In this document: positions 49,495 to 57,414 of the stretch, piece by piece
Position numbering within the stretch: the stretch's first letter is position 1
Layout: each line of letters starts with the position of its first letter
NCBI GenBank assembly: GCA_002328415.1
Contig: DCXL01000001.1
Location: 1 to 64,000, forward strand
From: Micavibrio sp. UBA2137
GTDB lineage: Bacteria > Pseudomonadota > Alphaproteobacteria > Micavibrionales > Micavibrionaceae
Direction: 5' to 3'
DNA length: 64,000 nt
The notes under the pieces: model-generated
Told to the model about the DNA's origin: nothing
Seen by the model: only the letters and a program-made list of their open reading frames with translations
Database searches by the model: none
Program-made: the position numbers and the translations under genes

Positions 49495-50265
49495 TTATTT
49501 CGGGAAGAAAACGGCCTTGACGCGTTTTGTGCCAGGATCGGCGTAAAGCTGACTGACACCTGTTTCTGTGTTCATTGTTGCGCGCGCACCTTCTAAAATG
49601 GTTGTGCCCTGCGTGATTTTAACATCCCCTTCAAGCACCGCCAGATTATTAGACTTTGTATAGGTTGCCTTGTTTCCGGTGGCCTTTTCTTTACCAGAGA
49701 GGATAGTCACATTGCCAACGGCCTCGGCACGTTTGAAACTTGTTGTTTTCTTGTTGGATTGATCGAAATAGATGATGAGCGTATCACCTGTAATGCTTTT
49801 TTCGGGTTCGGTTGCGCGCGCATTGCCAGTTGCCGTAAATTTTTGCTCAATACGATTATATTTTAGTGACTTGTCAGCCGTAATGGTTGAGCCATCACCT
49901 TCAAGCTTTAAATTATTTCCCGTAAAAATAACCTCACCTGAGGCAACGTCATAGGTTGCTTTTTGACCGCGCACTGTGCCATCTGGTGTTTCTGTCAAAA
50001 CATTGCCAGTTGCTACGAAATTGGTGATATCTGTTGAGCTGACTGCTGGGTTGTAAAAAGCTTCTAAAACATCGCCGCTAACTTGCATCTCTCCTTGTTT
50101 GGCCACTGCATTTCCCCGCGCAACATATTTATTTTCCTGTTTTTGCCATTCGAGCGCACCATCGGCTGTAATTTCAATAGGTTCTTTTTGCGACAACTCT
50201 TGCGCATGTGTAAGGTTTGGCACAACAGCAACCAACGCCAAGATAATCACAAAACGAAATATCAC
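49495..50265 (-). CDS. lptA: LPS transport periplasmic protein LptA
   Basis: Periplasmic bridge protein whose OstA/LptA beta-jellyroll repeats carry LPS from LptC to LptD. The 256-residue protein has a signal peptide (MIFRFVIILALVAVVPNLTHA) and repeated VARGNAVAKQGEMQVSGDVLEAFY, ATGNARATEPEKSITGDTLIIYF and VLEGDVKITQGTTILEGARATMN units. It overlaps the lptC stop by four bases. LptB, normally the next gene, is absent from this position. Confidence 0.92.
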   Translation of the reverse strand: MIFRFVIILALVAVVPNLTHAQELSQKEPIEITADGALEWQKQENKYVARGNAVAKQGEMQVSGDVLEAFYNPAVSSTDITNFVATGNVLTETPDGTVRGQKATYDVASGEVIFTGNNLKLEGDGSTITADKSLKYNRIEQKFTATGNARATEPEKSITGDTLIIYFDQSNKKTTSFKRAEAVGNVTILSGKEKATGNKATYTKSNNLAVLEGDVKITQGTTILEGARATMNTETGVSQLYADPGTKRVKAVFFPK

Positions 50266-50951
50266 TGCGTGTCTCCTTCTGTATTTTGAGGTTGGAGCGT
50301 TAACTTCGCTGGACCCTTGAAGATATAGGTTGAGGTTTTACCATCTGCTGAAAAACCCGAGGCGTCGATATTGGCATCTGGACCGTTGAGCTGTGTTGGT
50401 AAATCTGTGTCGGCTGTTTGATTGTCGATATCAATAAAGACCTGAGGCATTTTTAGAGTATATCCTGCGCTATCTTGCAATTCAACGTCCCCGTCAAGGT
50501 CAAGCGTGTTGGCTTCCTGATGAAAAACACCGTCCTTGGCTTTGAGTATGAATGTATCCCCACCATCCAGCGCAAGGTCGCCCTTAGGCTTTTCCAAAAT
50601 GACAGAATCTTCATCATTACTCTTTTGGAAGGCACGATCAGCCTCCAGTAAATAATTTGTGATTTCGCCATCTTTGCTATCTTGGGTACGAAATTGCGGA
50701 TTTATAAGCTCGTTATCCCCCATTTGTTGAGGCGCGACTTCTTCTATAGTACGAGTTGGCTGCGCAATTTCCCTGTCGTTAAAGATGAAAACCGCAAATA
50801 GCAATGCGATTGCCAAAATAGGAAAGGCGAGACGCATAATGCGCACAACTTTTGAACGAAAGAGGAGTGTGTCACGTTGTGATGGGACGGTCTCGGAAAT
50901 ATTGAGGTCGCGCAACGTATTCTTTTTATCATCGGGTTGCGTGGCACTCAT
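50262..50951 (-). CDS. lptC: LPS export periplasmic anchor LptC
   Basis: Bitopic inner-membrane protein that takes LPS from the LptBFG transporter and passes it to LptA. The roughly 229-residue protein has one N-terminal membrane helix (VVRIMRLAFPILAIALLFAVFIF) and a DUF1239-type periplasmic domain (DLALDGGDTFILKAKDGVFHQEANTLDLDGDVELQD). The ATG at 50951 has AAAGGTGGGG just upstream; a GTG three codons earlier is an alternative. It lies 21 bases downstream of kdsD. Confidence 0.9.
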   Translation of the reverse strand: MSATQPDDKKNTLRDLNISETVPSQRDTLLFRSKVVRIMRLAFPILAIALLFAVFIFNDREIAQPTRTIEEVAPQQMGDNELINPQFRTQDSKDGEITNYLLEADRAFQKSNDEDSVILEKPKGDLALDGGDTFILKAKDGVFHQEANTLDLDGDVELQDSAGYTLKMPQVFIDIDNQTADTDLPTQLNGPDANIDASGFSADGKTSTYIFKGPAKLTLQPQNTEGDTQ

Positions 50952-50972
50952 ATTCCCCACCTTTGCTGCAAA

Positions 50973-51962
50973 TTAGGCAAGACCAGCTTTGAGACATTCT
51001 TGTATACGTAGCATTCCAACAATTTCCTGCGCATTATTTGTCACAACAAGTGAGGTAATCGGAGTTTTGAATTTATTGAGCATGATATCCATTCCCTCAA
51101 CTGCCAGCGCGTCAGGCTGAACGGATTTTGGGTTGCTCGACATAACGTCCTCAGCCTTTGTTTTACTCATTTCTGGCCCCATGATGCGCTTGATATCACC
51201 ATCCGTGATAATGCCAAGTACGTGATTTTTTTCGTCAATAATAATGCAGGAGCCAACGTTTTTTTCAACCATGGCAATGACGACCTCATCCATAGTTGTA
51301 TCCTTTTTAAGGCAAGGAAACTCGCCCATTTTTAGCATGAGATCATCAACACGTTTGAGTTTTTGGCCCAGTTTTCCACCCGGATGAAATACACTGAAAT
51401 CTTCTTTTGTTAGTCCATTTTTCTTAAGGAGCGTGACGGCCAACGCATCCCCTAAAGCAATCATCATCGTTGTCGAGGTTGTTGGTGCCATACCAATGCC
51501 ACATGCTTCTTTTGCGCGTGGAATAATAAGAGGGATATCAGCATGCTTACCAAGTGAGCTGTCAGGACGGCTTGTCATGCCAATAAGCGTAATCCCAAAA
51601 CGCTGCGTGTAAGCAATAATATCTGAAAGTTCGGCATTTTCCCCTGAGTTTGAAAGCAGCAAGACGACATCGTTCTCTGTAATCATGCCCAAATCCCCGT
51701 GCGAGGCTTCATTGGGATGTACGAAAAAAGCGGGTGTACCTGTTGAGGCCATGGTTGCTGCAATTTTATTGGCAACATGACCTGATTTTCCAATACCTGA
51801 AACAATTAAACGCCCATTTCCACTTTTGCCTTTCAGGGCAAAGATTGCGTCAATAGCCTGTGTAAAGCTGTCATTTAAAGAATATGATAATTGGCGCAGG
51901 CCATCAATTTCAACGGCAAGTGCCTCTCGGGCAATTGAGAGAGAGTCGTTTTGGTCCGACAT
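50973..51962 (-). CDS. kdsD: Arabinose-5-phosphate isomerase (KpsF/GutQ/KdsD family)
   Basis: Interconverts ribulose 5-phosphate and arabinose 5-phosphate, the first step of Kdo synthesis for LPS. The 329-residue protein has an N-terminal SIS domain (GRLIVSGIGKSGHVANKIAATMASTGTPAFFVHPNEASHGDLG) and two C-terminal CBS domains. The start at 51962 has GAAGGA upstream; the frame is open 14 codons beyond it. Its place in rnd-kdsD-lptC-lptA fits a Kdo/LPS unit. Confidence 0.94.
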   Translation of the reverse strand: MSDQNDSLSIAREALAVEIDGLRQLSYSLNDSFTQAIDAIFALKGKSGNGRLIVSGIGKSGHVANKIAATMASTGTPAFFVHPNEASHGDLGMITENDVVLLLSNSGENAELSDIIAYTQRFGITLIGMTSRPDSSLGKHADIPLIIPRAKEACGIGMAPTTSTTMMIALGDALAVTLLKKNGLTKEDFSVFHPGGKLGQKLKRVDDLMLKMGEFPCLKKDTTMDEVVIAMVEKNVGSCIIIDEKNHVLGIITDGDIKRIMGPEMSKTKAEDVMSSNPKSVQPDALAVEGMDIMLNKFKTPITSLVVTNNAQEIVGMLRIQECLKAGLA

Positions 51963-51978
51963 TTTGCATCCTTCGCTG

Positions 51979-52593
51979 TTATGAATGGGAGAAGATATTG
52001 TCATCGCCCCATCCGTTAAGGTCTAATTCAATTTGTGTGGGAAGAAAGTCAAAGCATCCTTGTGCTAATGCCTCACGACCTTCCCGCTCCAAGCGCTCCT
52101 CCAACCCTGCCTTTACTTTATGCAGGTAAAGAACGTCACTCGCCGCGTAATTTTGCTGGGCCTCTGAAAGCTCTTCCGCGGCCCAGTCAGAGCTCTGTTG
52201 TTGCTTATCAAGCGTAACGCCAGCCAGCTCGCTAACGACATCTTTGAGGCCATGACGGTTAGTGTATGTCCGTGTCAATTTAGAAGCGATTTTTGTACAA
52301 AAAACAGGCATCGCCTCAACATCAAAATAATGCTTAAAAATGGCCATATCAAAGCGCGCATAATGAAAAATTTTGGTAACTGAAGTGTCGCCAATCAGCT
52401 TCCTCAAATTTGGGGCGTCATATTGACCTTCGCGGATTTGAACAAGATGTGCGTTTCCGTCGCCTGATGAAAGCTGGACCACACAGACGCGGTCACGCAA
52501 AGGATTTAGCCCAAGTGTTTCGGTATCGACCGCTACACCATTTGGAAACTCTAGATTGTCTGGAATATCATGTTCATAAAGAAAAATTGTCAT
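51979..52593 (-). CDS. rnd: Ribonuclease D-like 3'-5' exonuclease
   Basis: A 204-residue DEDDy exoribonuclease with ExoI VAVDTETLGLNPLRDRVCVVQLS, ExoII KIFHYARFDMAIF and ExoIII YAASDVLYL. It lacks the HRDC domains of E. coli RNase D (about 375 residues); this short form is common in alphaproteobacteria. It probably trims stable RNA precursors. I chose the ATG at 52593 (MTIFLYEHD). It is the first gene of the rnd-kdsD-lptC-lptA unit, 16 bases before kdsD. Confidence 0.92.
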   Translation of the reverse strand: MTIFLYEHDIPDNLEFPNGVAVDTETLGLNPLRDRVCVVQLSSGDGNAHLVQIREGQYDAPNLRKLIGDTSVTKIFHYARFDMAIFKHYFDVEAMPVFCTKIASKLTRTYTNRHGLKDVVSELAGVTLDKQQQSSDWAAEELSEAQQNYAASDVLYLHKVKAGLEERLEREGREALAQGCFDFLPTQIELDLNGWGDDNIFSHS

Positions 52594-52700
52594 ATAAAGT
52601 AACCTCAAAGTCTGTGCGTAATTTATGACGAAATTACCCGCTAAATGCAAGGAGTGCTTTCATAAATGGGCTTGGCAGGATTCAAGAGGCATGCGAGACT

Positions 52701-54152
52701 GTGCCTGATATGATTAGTCTCTCAGGATATACGCTTGGAATTTTGTCAATTGCTTACGGCATGGCAATGCTTATCCCGTTGGGGTATGAGGTCATTTATG
52801 CGGGTACGCATTTCGAGAGTTTTGCCATTAGCATTCTGCTTTGTTTGCTCGTCGGAGGTGCACTCTTCTTTGCAAATCATCGTCGCAGCTATGATTTGCT
52901 TGCAAAACAGGCTTTCCTGCTTACTTCACTTAGTTGGATATGGATGTCCCTTTTGGGGGCGCTGCCTTTTTTCTTTGCTAAAATGGACATGTCCCTCGTC
53001 GATATGATTTTCGAATCTGTATCTGGTTTGACAACAACCGGATCCACAGTCTTAACAAATTTGGACGCAATGGATCCTGGATTATTGTTGTGGCGTTCAA
53101 TTATTCAATGGTTGGGCGGATTTGGCATTATTGCCTTTGCCATCATTCTTTTGCCTGTTTTGCGTGTTGGCGGTATGCAACTTTTCCACTCAGAATCCTC
53201 TGATAATTCCAGTAAGGCAATCCCTTTAACGGGAAAATATCTCCAGCTTTTAGTTTCTGTGTATCTCATTTTGTCCATACTTTGTTTCGGTCTTTATGCA
53301 ACTTTTGGCATGTCCCTTTTTGATGCGTTTAATCATATGATGACCACAGTTTCCACGGGCGGCTTTTCAACACACGATGACTCTTTTGGTCATTTTGACT
53401 CCATTCCTCTTAAGATTATTGGTGCGCTATTTATGTTAGGCGGCGGTATTCCCTTTGTTTTGTTTGTAAAATTGGTTGTGCAAGGGCAGTTTACTTTTCA
53501 TCGTGACGAACAAGTTGTCACGCTTCTCTTTATTATTCTATATGCAAGCATTTTGGTCACGGTTTCGCTTATTCTTTTACCTGGAACTTTTGAAAAGAAA
53601 CTCATTGTAGACGCCTTTTTCAACGTTATTTCGATCATTACAACGACTGGCTATGCTGACGGTGATTATCAGTTCTGGGGCGGGTTAGCTGTTGCAGTTT
53701 TCTTTATTATTACATTCTTGGGCTCGTGTTCAGGGTCAACGGCTGGCGGCTTAAAAATTTTTCGCATCGTTTTGATGGCCAAGGTGCTTTATCAGCAATT
53801 GCGCAAATTGATTTACCCAAGGGGCGTTTTCCCTTTGCGCTATAATGAAAAGCCGGTCGAGGGAAAAGTGATTAACTCCATCATGGCGTTTTTCTTTATA
53901 TATATATTGTCGAACATCGTTATTGCGATGTTGCTGGCGCTCACTGGCCTTGATTTCGTAACATCTCTTTCGGGCGCTGCAACGGCAATAGCGAATGTTG
54001 GTCCGGGTTTAGGCGAAATCATCGGCCCTTCGGGTAATTTTGCAAGCATACCTGATACGGCGAAATGGATATTATGTGCGGCTATGATTGCTGGACGACT
54101 TGAAATTTTGACATTTGTTGTCATTTTCGTGCCCGCAATTTGGCGCCCTTAA
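52701..54152 (+). CDS. trkH: TrkH-type potassium uptake protein
   Basis: A 483-residue membrane subunit of the Trk potassium transporter, with four repeated pore units of two helices around short selectivity loops. Loops visible are VSGLTTTGSTVLTN, TTVSTGGFSTHDDS, ISIITTTGYADGDY and AATAIANVGPGLGEI. The C-terminus AMIAGRLEILTFVVIFVPAIW is standard. A TrkA partner is not in the window. The start is GTG at 52701, with ATG at 52710 as an alternative. It is followed by the receiver protein on the same strand. Confidence 0.93.
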   Translation: MPDMISLSGYTLGILSIAYGMAMLIPLGYEVIYAGTHFESFAISILLCLLVGGALFFANHRRSYDLLAKQAFLLTSLSWIWMSLLGALPFFFAKMDMSLVDMIFESVSGLTTTGSTVLTNLDAMDPGLLLWRSIIQWLGGFGIIAFAIILLPVLRVGGMQLFHSESSDNSSKAIPLTGKYLQLLVSVYLILSILCFGLYATFGMSLFDAFNHMMTTVSTGGFSTHDDSFGHFDSIPLKIIGALFMLGGGIPFVLFVKLVVQGQFTFHRDEQVVTLLFIILYASILVTVSLILLPGTFEKKLIVDAFFNVISIITTTGYADGDYQFWGGLAVAVFFIITFLGSCSGSTAGGLKIFRIVLMAKVLYQQLRKLIYPRGVFPLRYNEKPVEGKVINSIMAFFFIYILSNIVIAMLLALTGLDFVTSLSGAATAIANVGPGLGEIIGPSGNFASIPDTAKWILCAAMIAGRLEILTFVVIFVPAIWRP

Positions 54153-54208
54153 AATCGTGTAAAAAATATATCGCTCTCTTTTCAAAAGAACGCGAACATG
54201 AAAGGATA

Positions 54209-55033
54209 ATGTCCATGAAAGTTATGATTATCGATAGTGACGAGGCGCATGTTCGGCAACTGCAAAAAAGGCTTTCCGCAATGGGATACGACGCTGTGTC
54301 TTTTTCCCATCGTGAAGAGGCTCTCGCATCTCTTTCAGAATCTCGTGTTGATCTTATTCTTTTTGATCCTGCCCCTTTGGCTATGCCGAAGCAGATTGTA
54401 GCAGCGCTTAAAGATGCAAATTTAAAATCTTGCTACGTCGCGGTCATGAGCACAAACGAGGATATCGAGAGCGTTTACTTGGAAAGTGGCGCGCATTTCT
54501 TTTTATCGAAGCCAGTAAGCGAGAGTGCGTTGGAGGGCGTTGTTCTGAATGCAACAAATTTGGGTAGCCTCAGGCAAAAACTTTCTGATACGAAAAAAGA
54601 CTTTCCATCGGGCGGCGGTATTTTGGCTAAATCTGCCTATAATGAATTATTTATATCTTCAATCGATCGTGCCGAACGCCGCGGCGAGAAGACCTATACG
54701 CTTTTTATATCAATAAGTAACTTCAAGTCTATTTCGGCAGAGCTTGGCGCGTATAAGGCAAATGAAATATCTGCGCAGCTGGCACATGAGCTTTCAACCA
54801 TTCGTAGGCAAAGCGACATTTTGTCACAAACTGACGTGGCGGAATATGCCATCTTGTTTTTTGGCGTTGAAGACTCAACAGAGCCGAAAGAAGCAACAGC
54901 GCGTTTTGTTGCACAGTTAAGCGACCCAGCTAGCCTCTTTGGAGATAGTGAAATCCCCGTCGATTTGGCTTTCGATTTAATCGAATTGCCAACCGGTTTA
55001 TGCTGTATTAGTGAAACTAGCGTATCGAATTAG
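54209..55033 (+). CDS. Response-regulator protein with degenerate GGDEF-like domain
   Basis: A 274-residue cytoplasmic protein. Residues 1-120 form a receiver domain: acidic pair in IIDSDEAH, phospho-acceptor Asp likely in LILFDPAPL (residue about 52), and conserved lysine in FFLSKPVSE. The remaining part recalls a GGDEF fold (YTLFISISNFKSISAELGAYKANEISAQLAHELS, then DILSQTDVAEYAILFFG), but the GGDEF signature is replaced by TDVAEY, so cyclic-di-GMP synthesis is unlikely. It may act by binding partners. AAAGGA precedes the ATG at 54209. It sits between trkH and the polysaccharide export module. Confidence 0.7.
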   Translation: MSMKVMIIDSDEAHVRQLQKRLSAMGYDAVSFSHREEALASLSESRVDLILFDPAPLAMPKQIVAALKDANLKSCYVAVMSTNEDIESVYLESGAHFFLSKPVSESALEGVVLNATNLGSLRQKLSDTKKDFPSGGGILAKSAYNELFISSIDRAERRGEKTYTLFISISNFKSISAELGAYKANEISAQLAHELSTIRRQSDILSQTDVAEYAILFFGVEDSTEPKEATARFVAQLSDPASLFGDSEIPVDLAFDLIELPTGLCCISETSVSN

Positions 55034-55158
55034 GCTGACTCCAAGGTCTTTCTTCTGAAAATTGTGGAAATCTTATTTTCCCATGATATCCTGTTAATGA
55101 TTCGTTTTGACTCTTTTCTGGGGGTCAATCTTCAAAACTACAATTATAGAGTGCCCAT

Positions 55159-56556
55159 ATGTCTTGGTACGCCGTCCCTTTCAAGCGCAGCTCTGCGCAT
55201 ATTTTTCTTGGCTTGTTCTGCTCATCGCTATTGTCATTTGGTGTTGTGCAAAACGCGCACGCTCAAGATGCAAATGCAGAATATGCAACACTTGAAGGTG
55301 CGGGGTACCAGGGTGTGTTTGACGTGCGCTCCATCGAGCGTGAGCCAGATCCAGAAACAATGGTTCCTGTTGATGAAAGACAGTTTCCTGATTTTGCGCC
55401 CAAGGGCATGATTGTTGGTAATTTCATTGTTCTTCCGCGCCTGACGACCTCATCTACTTATAATGACAATATTTTTGCAAGCAGCGATACAAATAATAAT
55501 GATGAGGTGAGCGATGTTTACGCCACTCTCGCGCCGGCCATTACAATTGAGACCATCAAAAACAGACACCCGTTTGGGCTTACGGCTTCGGCTGAGGTAA
55601 TACGGTATCTTGAAGAGACAGATGAAGATCGCGAAAACTTCCTTGTAAGTGCGGGTGGGTTTTTTGAAGCAAAACACGATCTTATTTTGCCTTATTCCGT
55701 AACATACGAGCGCAGCCATCAGGGCCGCGCAGATAATATCTCGCGTGTTTTTACAGAAAATCCTTTGGAAATTAGAGAGTTCGAGGCAGAGGGGGGTGTT
55801 TCTTATAAGCCAAATCGATTGGGCTTAAAGCTTTTAGGGCGCTATATAGACAAAGAATATGAAGATGGAGTGTCTTTGAGGGATCCTACATTCCGTGTGG
55901 TCAGAAGCGATTCCAATTTTGATACACTCGAGGGCGAGATCGAAGTTACTTATGATTTCCACGCCAATCACTCCGCTTTTATTCGAGGCACGCTTGGACG
56001 TACAGAATTTGATTCCAGTATTTTCGACGATAACACTCAAACCTCCACAGGGATTTTCAGGGACAGTGATAATGCGCGCGTTCTTGCGGGTATTGTTACC
56101 AATTACAAGGGAATTTTGTTTAGTGATATAGGTGTTGGGTATTCTAGCGTTGACTATGATAGCGATCAAATCTCTGATGTAGGGAATCTCGCGATTGATG
56201 CAACGCTTGATTGGAACGTAACGAGATTAACTACTCTAGGCCTCAACCTAGGTCGAAGCATTGTGCAGGACAATGAGATTAGGCAGGGGATTGTTCAAAC
56301 GCAAGGAACGGTTTCAATTGACCATGAATTAAAGCGTAACTTATTGTTAAGTGGGTATATTACTTATTTAAATCGTGACTTTGATGAAATTTCTCGCGAA
56401 GATGATCTGTACCGTGCGGGATTGGGTGTTGTGTATAAGCCAAGCCCATATTTTAATATATCTGGTGAGATTGTTCACGCGAATCAGGACAGCTCAAGTG
56501 AAGCAAATTCATTCGATCAAAATCTCTTCATTGTAAGATTAACAGGTCAATATTAA
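55159..56556 (+). CDS. Outer-membrane beta-barrel protein of exopolysaccharide export type
   Basis: A 465-residue protein with a signal peptide ending AHAQDAN. From about residue 80 it has alternating strands characteristic of a porin-like barrel (DNIFASSDTNNNDEVSDVYATLAPAITIET, YSVTYERSHQG, and many others), ending in the aromatic-terminated FIVRLTGQY. It resembles outer-membrane barrel proteins found with Wza and Wzc in exopolysaccharide loci, but I cannot name it. It lies 131 bases before the Wza-like gene and may have a role in secretion or attachment. Confidence 0.72.
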   Translation: MSWYAVPFKRSSAHIFLGLFCSSLLSFGVVQNAHAQDANAEYATLEGAGYQGVFDVRSIEREPDPETMVPVDERQFPDFAPKGMIVGNFIVLPRLTTSSTYNDNIFASSDTNNNDEVSDVYATLAPAITIETIKNRHPFGLTASAEVIRYLEETDEDRENFLVSAGGFFEAKHDLILPYSVTYERSHQGRADNISRVFTENPLEIREFEAEGGVSYKPNRLGLKLLGRYIDKEYEDGVSLRDPTFRVVRSDSNFDTLEGEIEVTYDFHANHSAFIRGTLGRTEFDSSIFDDNTQTSTGIFRDSDNARVLAGIVTNYKGILFSDIGVGYSSVDYDSDQISDVGNLAIDATLDWNVTRLTTLGLNLGRSIVQDNEIRQGIVQTQGTVSIDHELKRNLLLSGYITYLNRDFDEISREDDLYRAGLGVVYKPSPYFNISGEIVHANQDSSSEANSFDQNLFIVRLTGQY

Positions 56557-56687
56557 TTTAATATCAATAAGTTAGGGGAAAAATCGGCGAGTAAAAAATT
56601 ATTGAAATAGAGTATTGTCACACGACTCATAAACCAATACTATGTTATGTAGAGCATTGATTCTACTTACATTCTTTAAATTGCTCC

Positions 56688-57392
56688 ATGATTCTCATGG
56701 TTATGATAAAAACGAAACAAACATTGTTGATTGCATTTATTGGGCTTGCTGCATTTTTTGCGCAGGCTAGTTTTGCGTTCGCTGAAACTGTGGTTGTTGC
56801 TGAAAAGGCTTCAAGTGGAAGCGATCTTGTGCCTGCAATGTCTTCGAAAGAAAAGACCGAAGTTGCAATTATTCCTGCGTCTGAAGCTGAAGACGTGGTG
56901 GTTGTCTCTACTAAAAACGTAACGGTCGCTAATGCCTACCGCATTGGTTCTGGCGACAAGTTGGATATTACTGTTTTCGGTGAAGAGGAGCTTTCCAAAA
57001 CTTACACAGTTGATGGACAGGGTTATATTTCAATGCCGCTTGTTGGGAATGTTCTTGTTTCTGGCTTGACGCCACTTCAGACTGAACGATTGCTTGAGGA
57101 GAAATTTGCAGAAGGCTACCTAGTTGATCCGAGCATCGCGATTGAAATCTCAGAGTATCGTCCTTTCTACATTATAGGGGAAATCCGCAGACCAGGAAGT
57201 TATAACTATATCGACGGTATGAATGTTTTAAACGCTGTTGCTGTGGGGGGCGGGTTTACTTACCGCGCAAAAACAAAGCAAGTTGAAGTTATTAGACCAG
57301 TAGAAGGCGGCGGAAATATTGAGGTTGTATTGGGGGTAGATGACCCCGTTCTTCCTGGAGACATTATTCGTATCAGAGAGCGTTTCTTTTGA
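56688..57392 (+). CDS. Polysaccharide export protein (Wza/ExoF-like)
   Basis: A 234-residue exported protein with a signal peptide (ALLIAFIGLAAFFAQASFAFAE region). The polysaccharide-export domain begins AYRIGSGDKLDITVFGEEELSKTYTVDGQGYISMPLVGNVLVSG, and one SLBB-like region follows (FYIIGEIRRPGSYNYIDGMNVLNAVAVGGGFTYRAK). No lipobox cysteine is seen, unlike E. coli Wza, so it may be a soluble or shorter form. Several ATGs near 56688-56700 are possible starts. It is 22 bases before the Wzc-like gene. Confidence 0.88.
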   Translation: MILMVMIKTKQTLLIAFIGLAAFFAQASFAFAETVVVAEKASSGSDLVPAMSSKEKTEVAIIPASEAEDVVVVSTKNVTVANAYRIGSGDKLDITVFGEEELSKTYTVDGQGYISMPLVGNVLVSGLTPLQTERLLEEKFAEGYLVDPSIAIEISEYRPFYIIGEIRRPGSYNYIDGMNVLNAVAVGGGFTYRAKTKQVEVIRPVEGGGNIEVVLGVDDPVLPGDIIRIRERFF

Positions 57393-57414
57393 TATCTCTT
57401 AAAAACAAATAACT

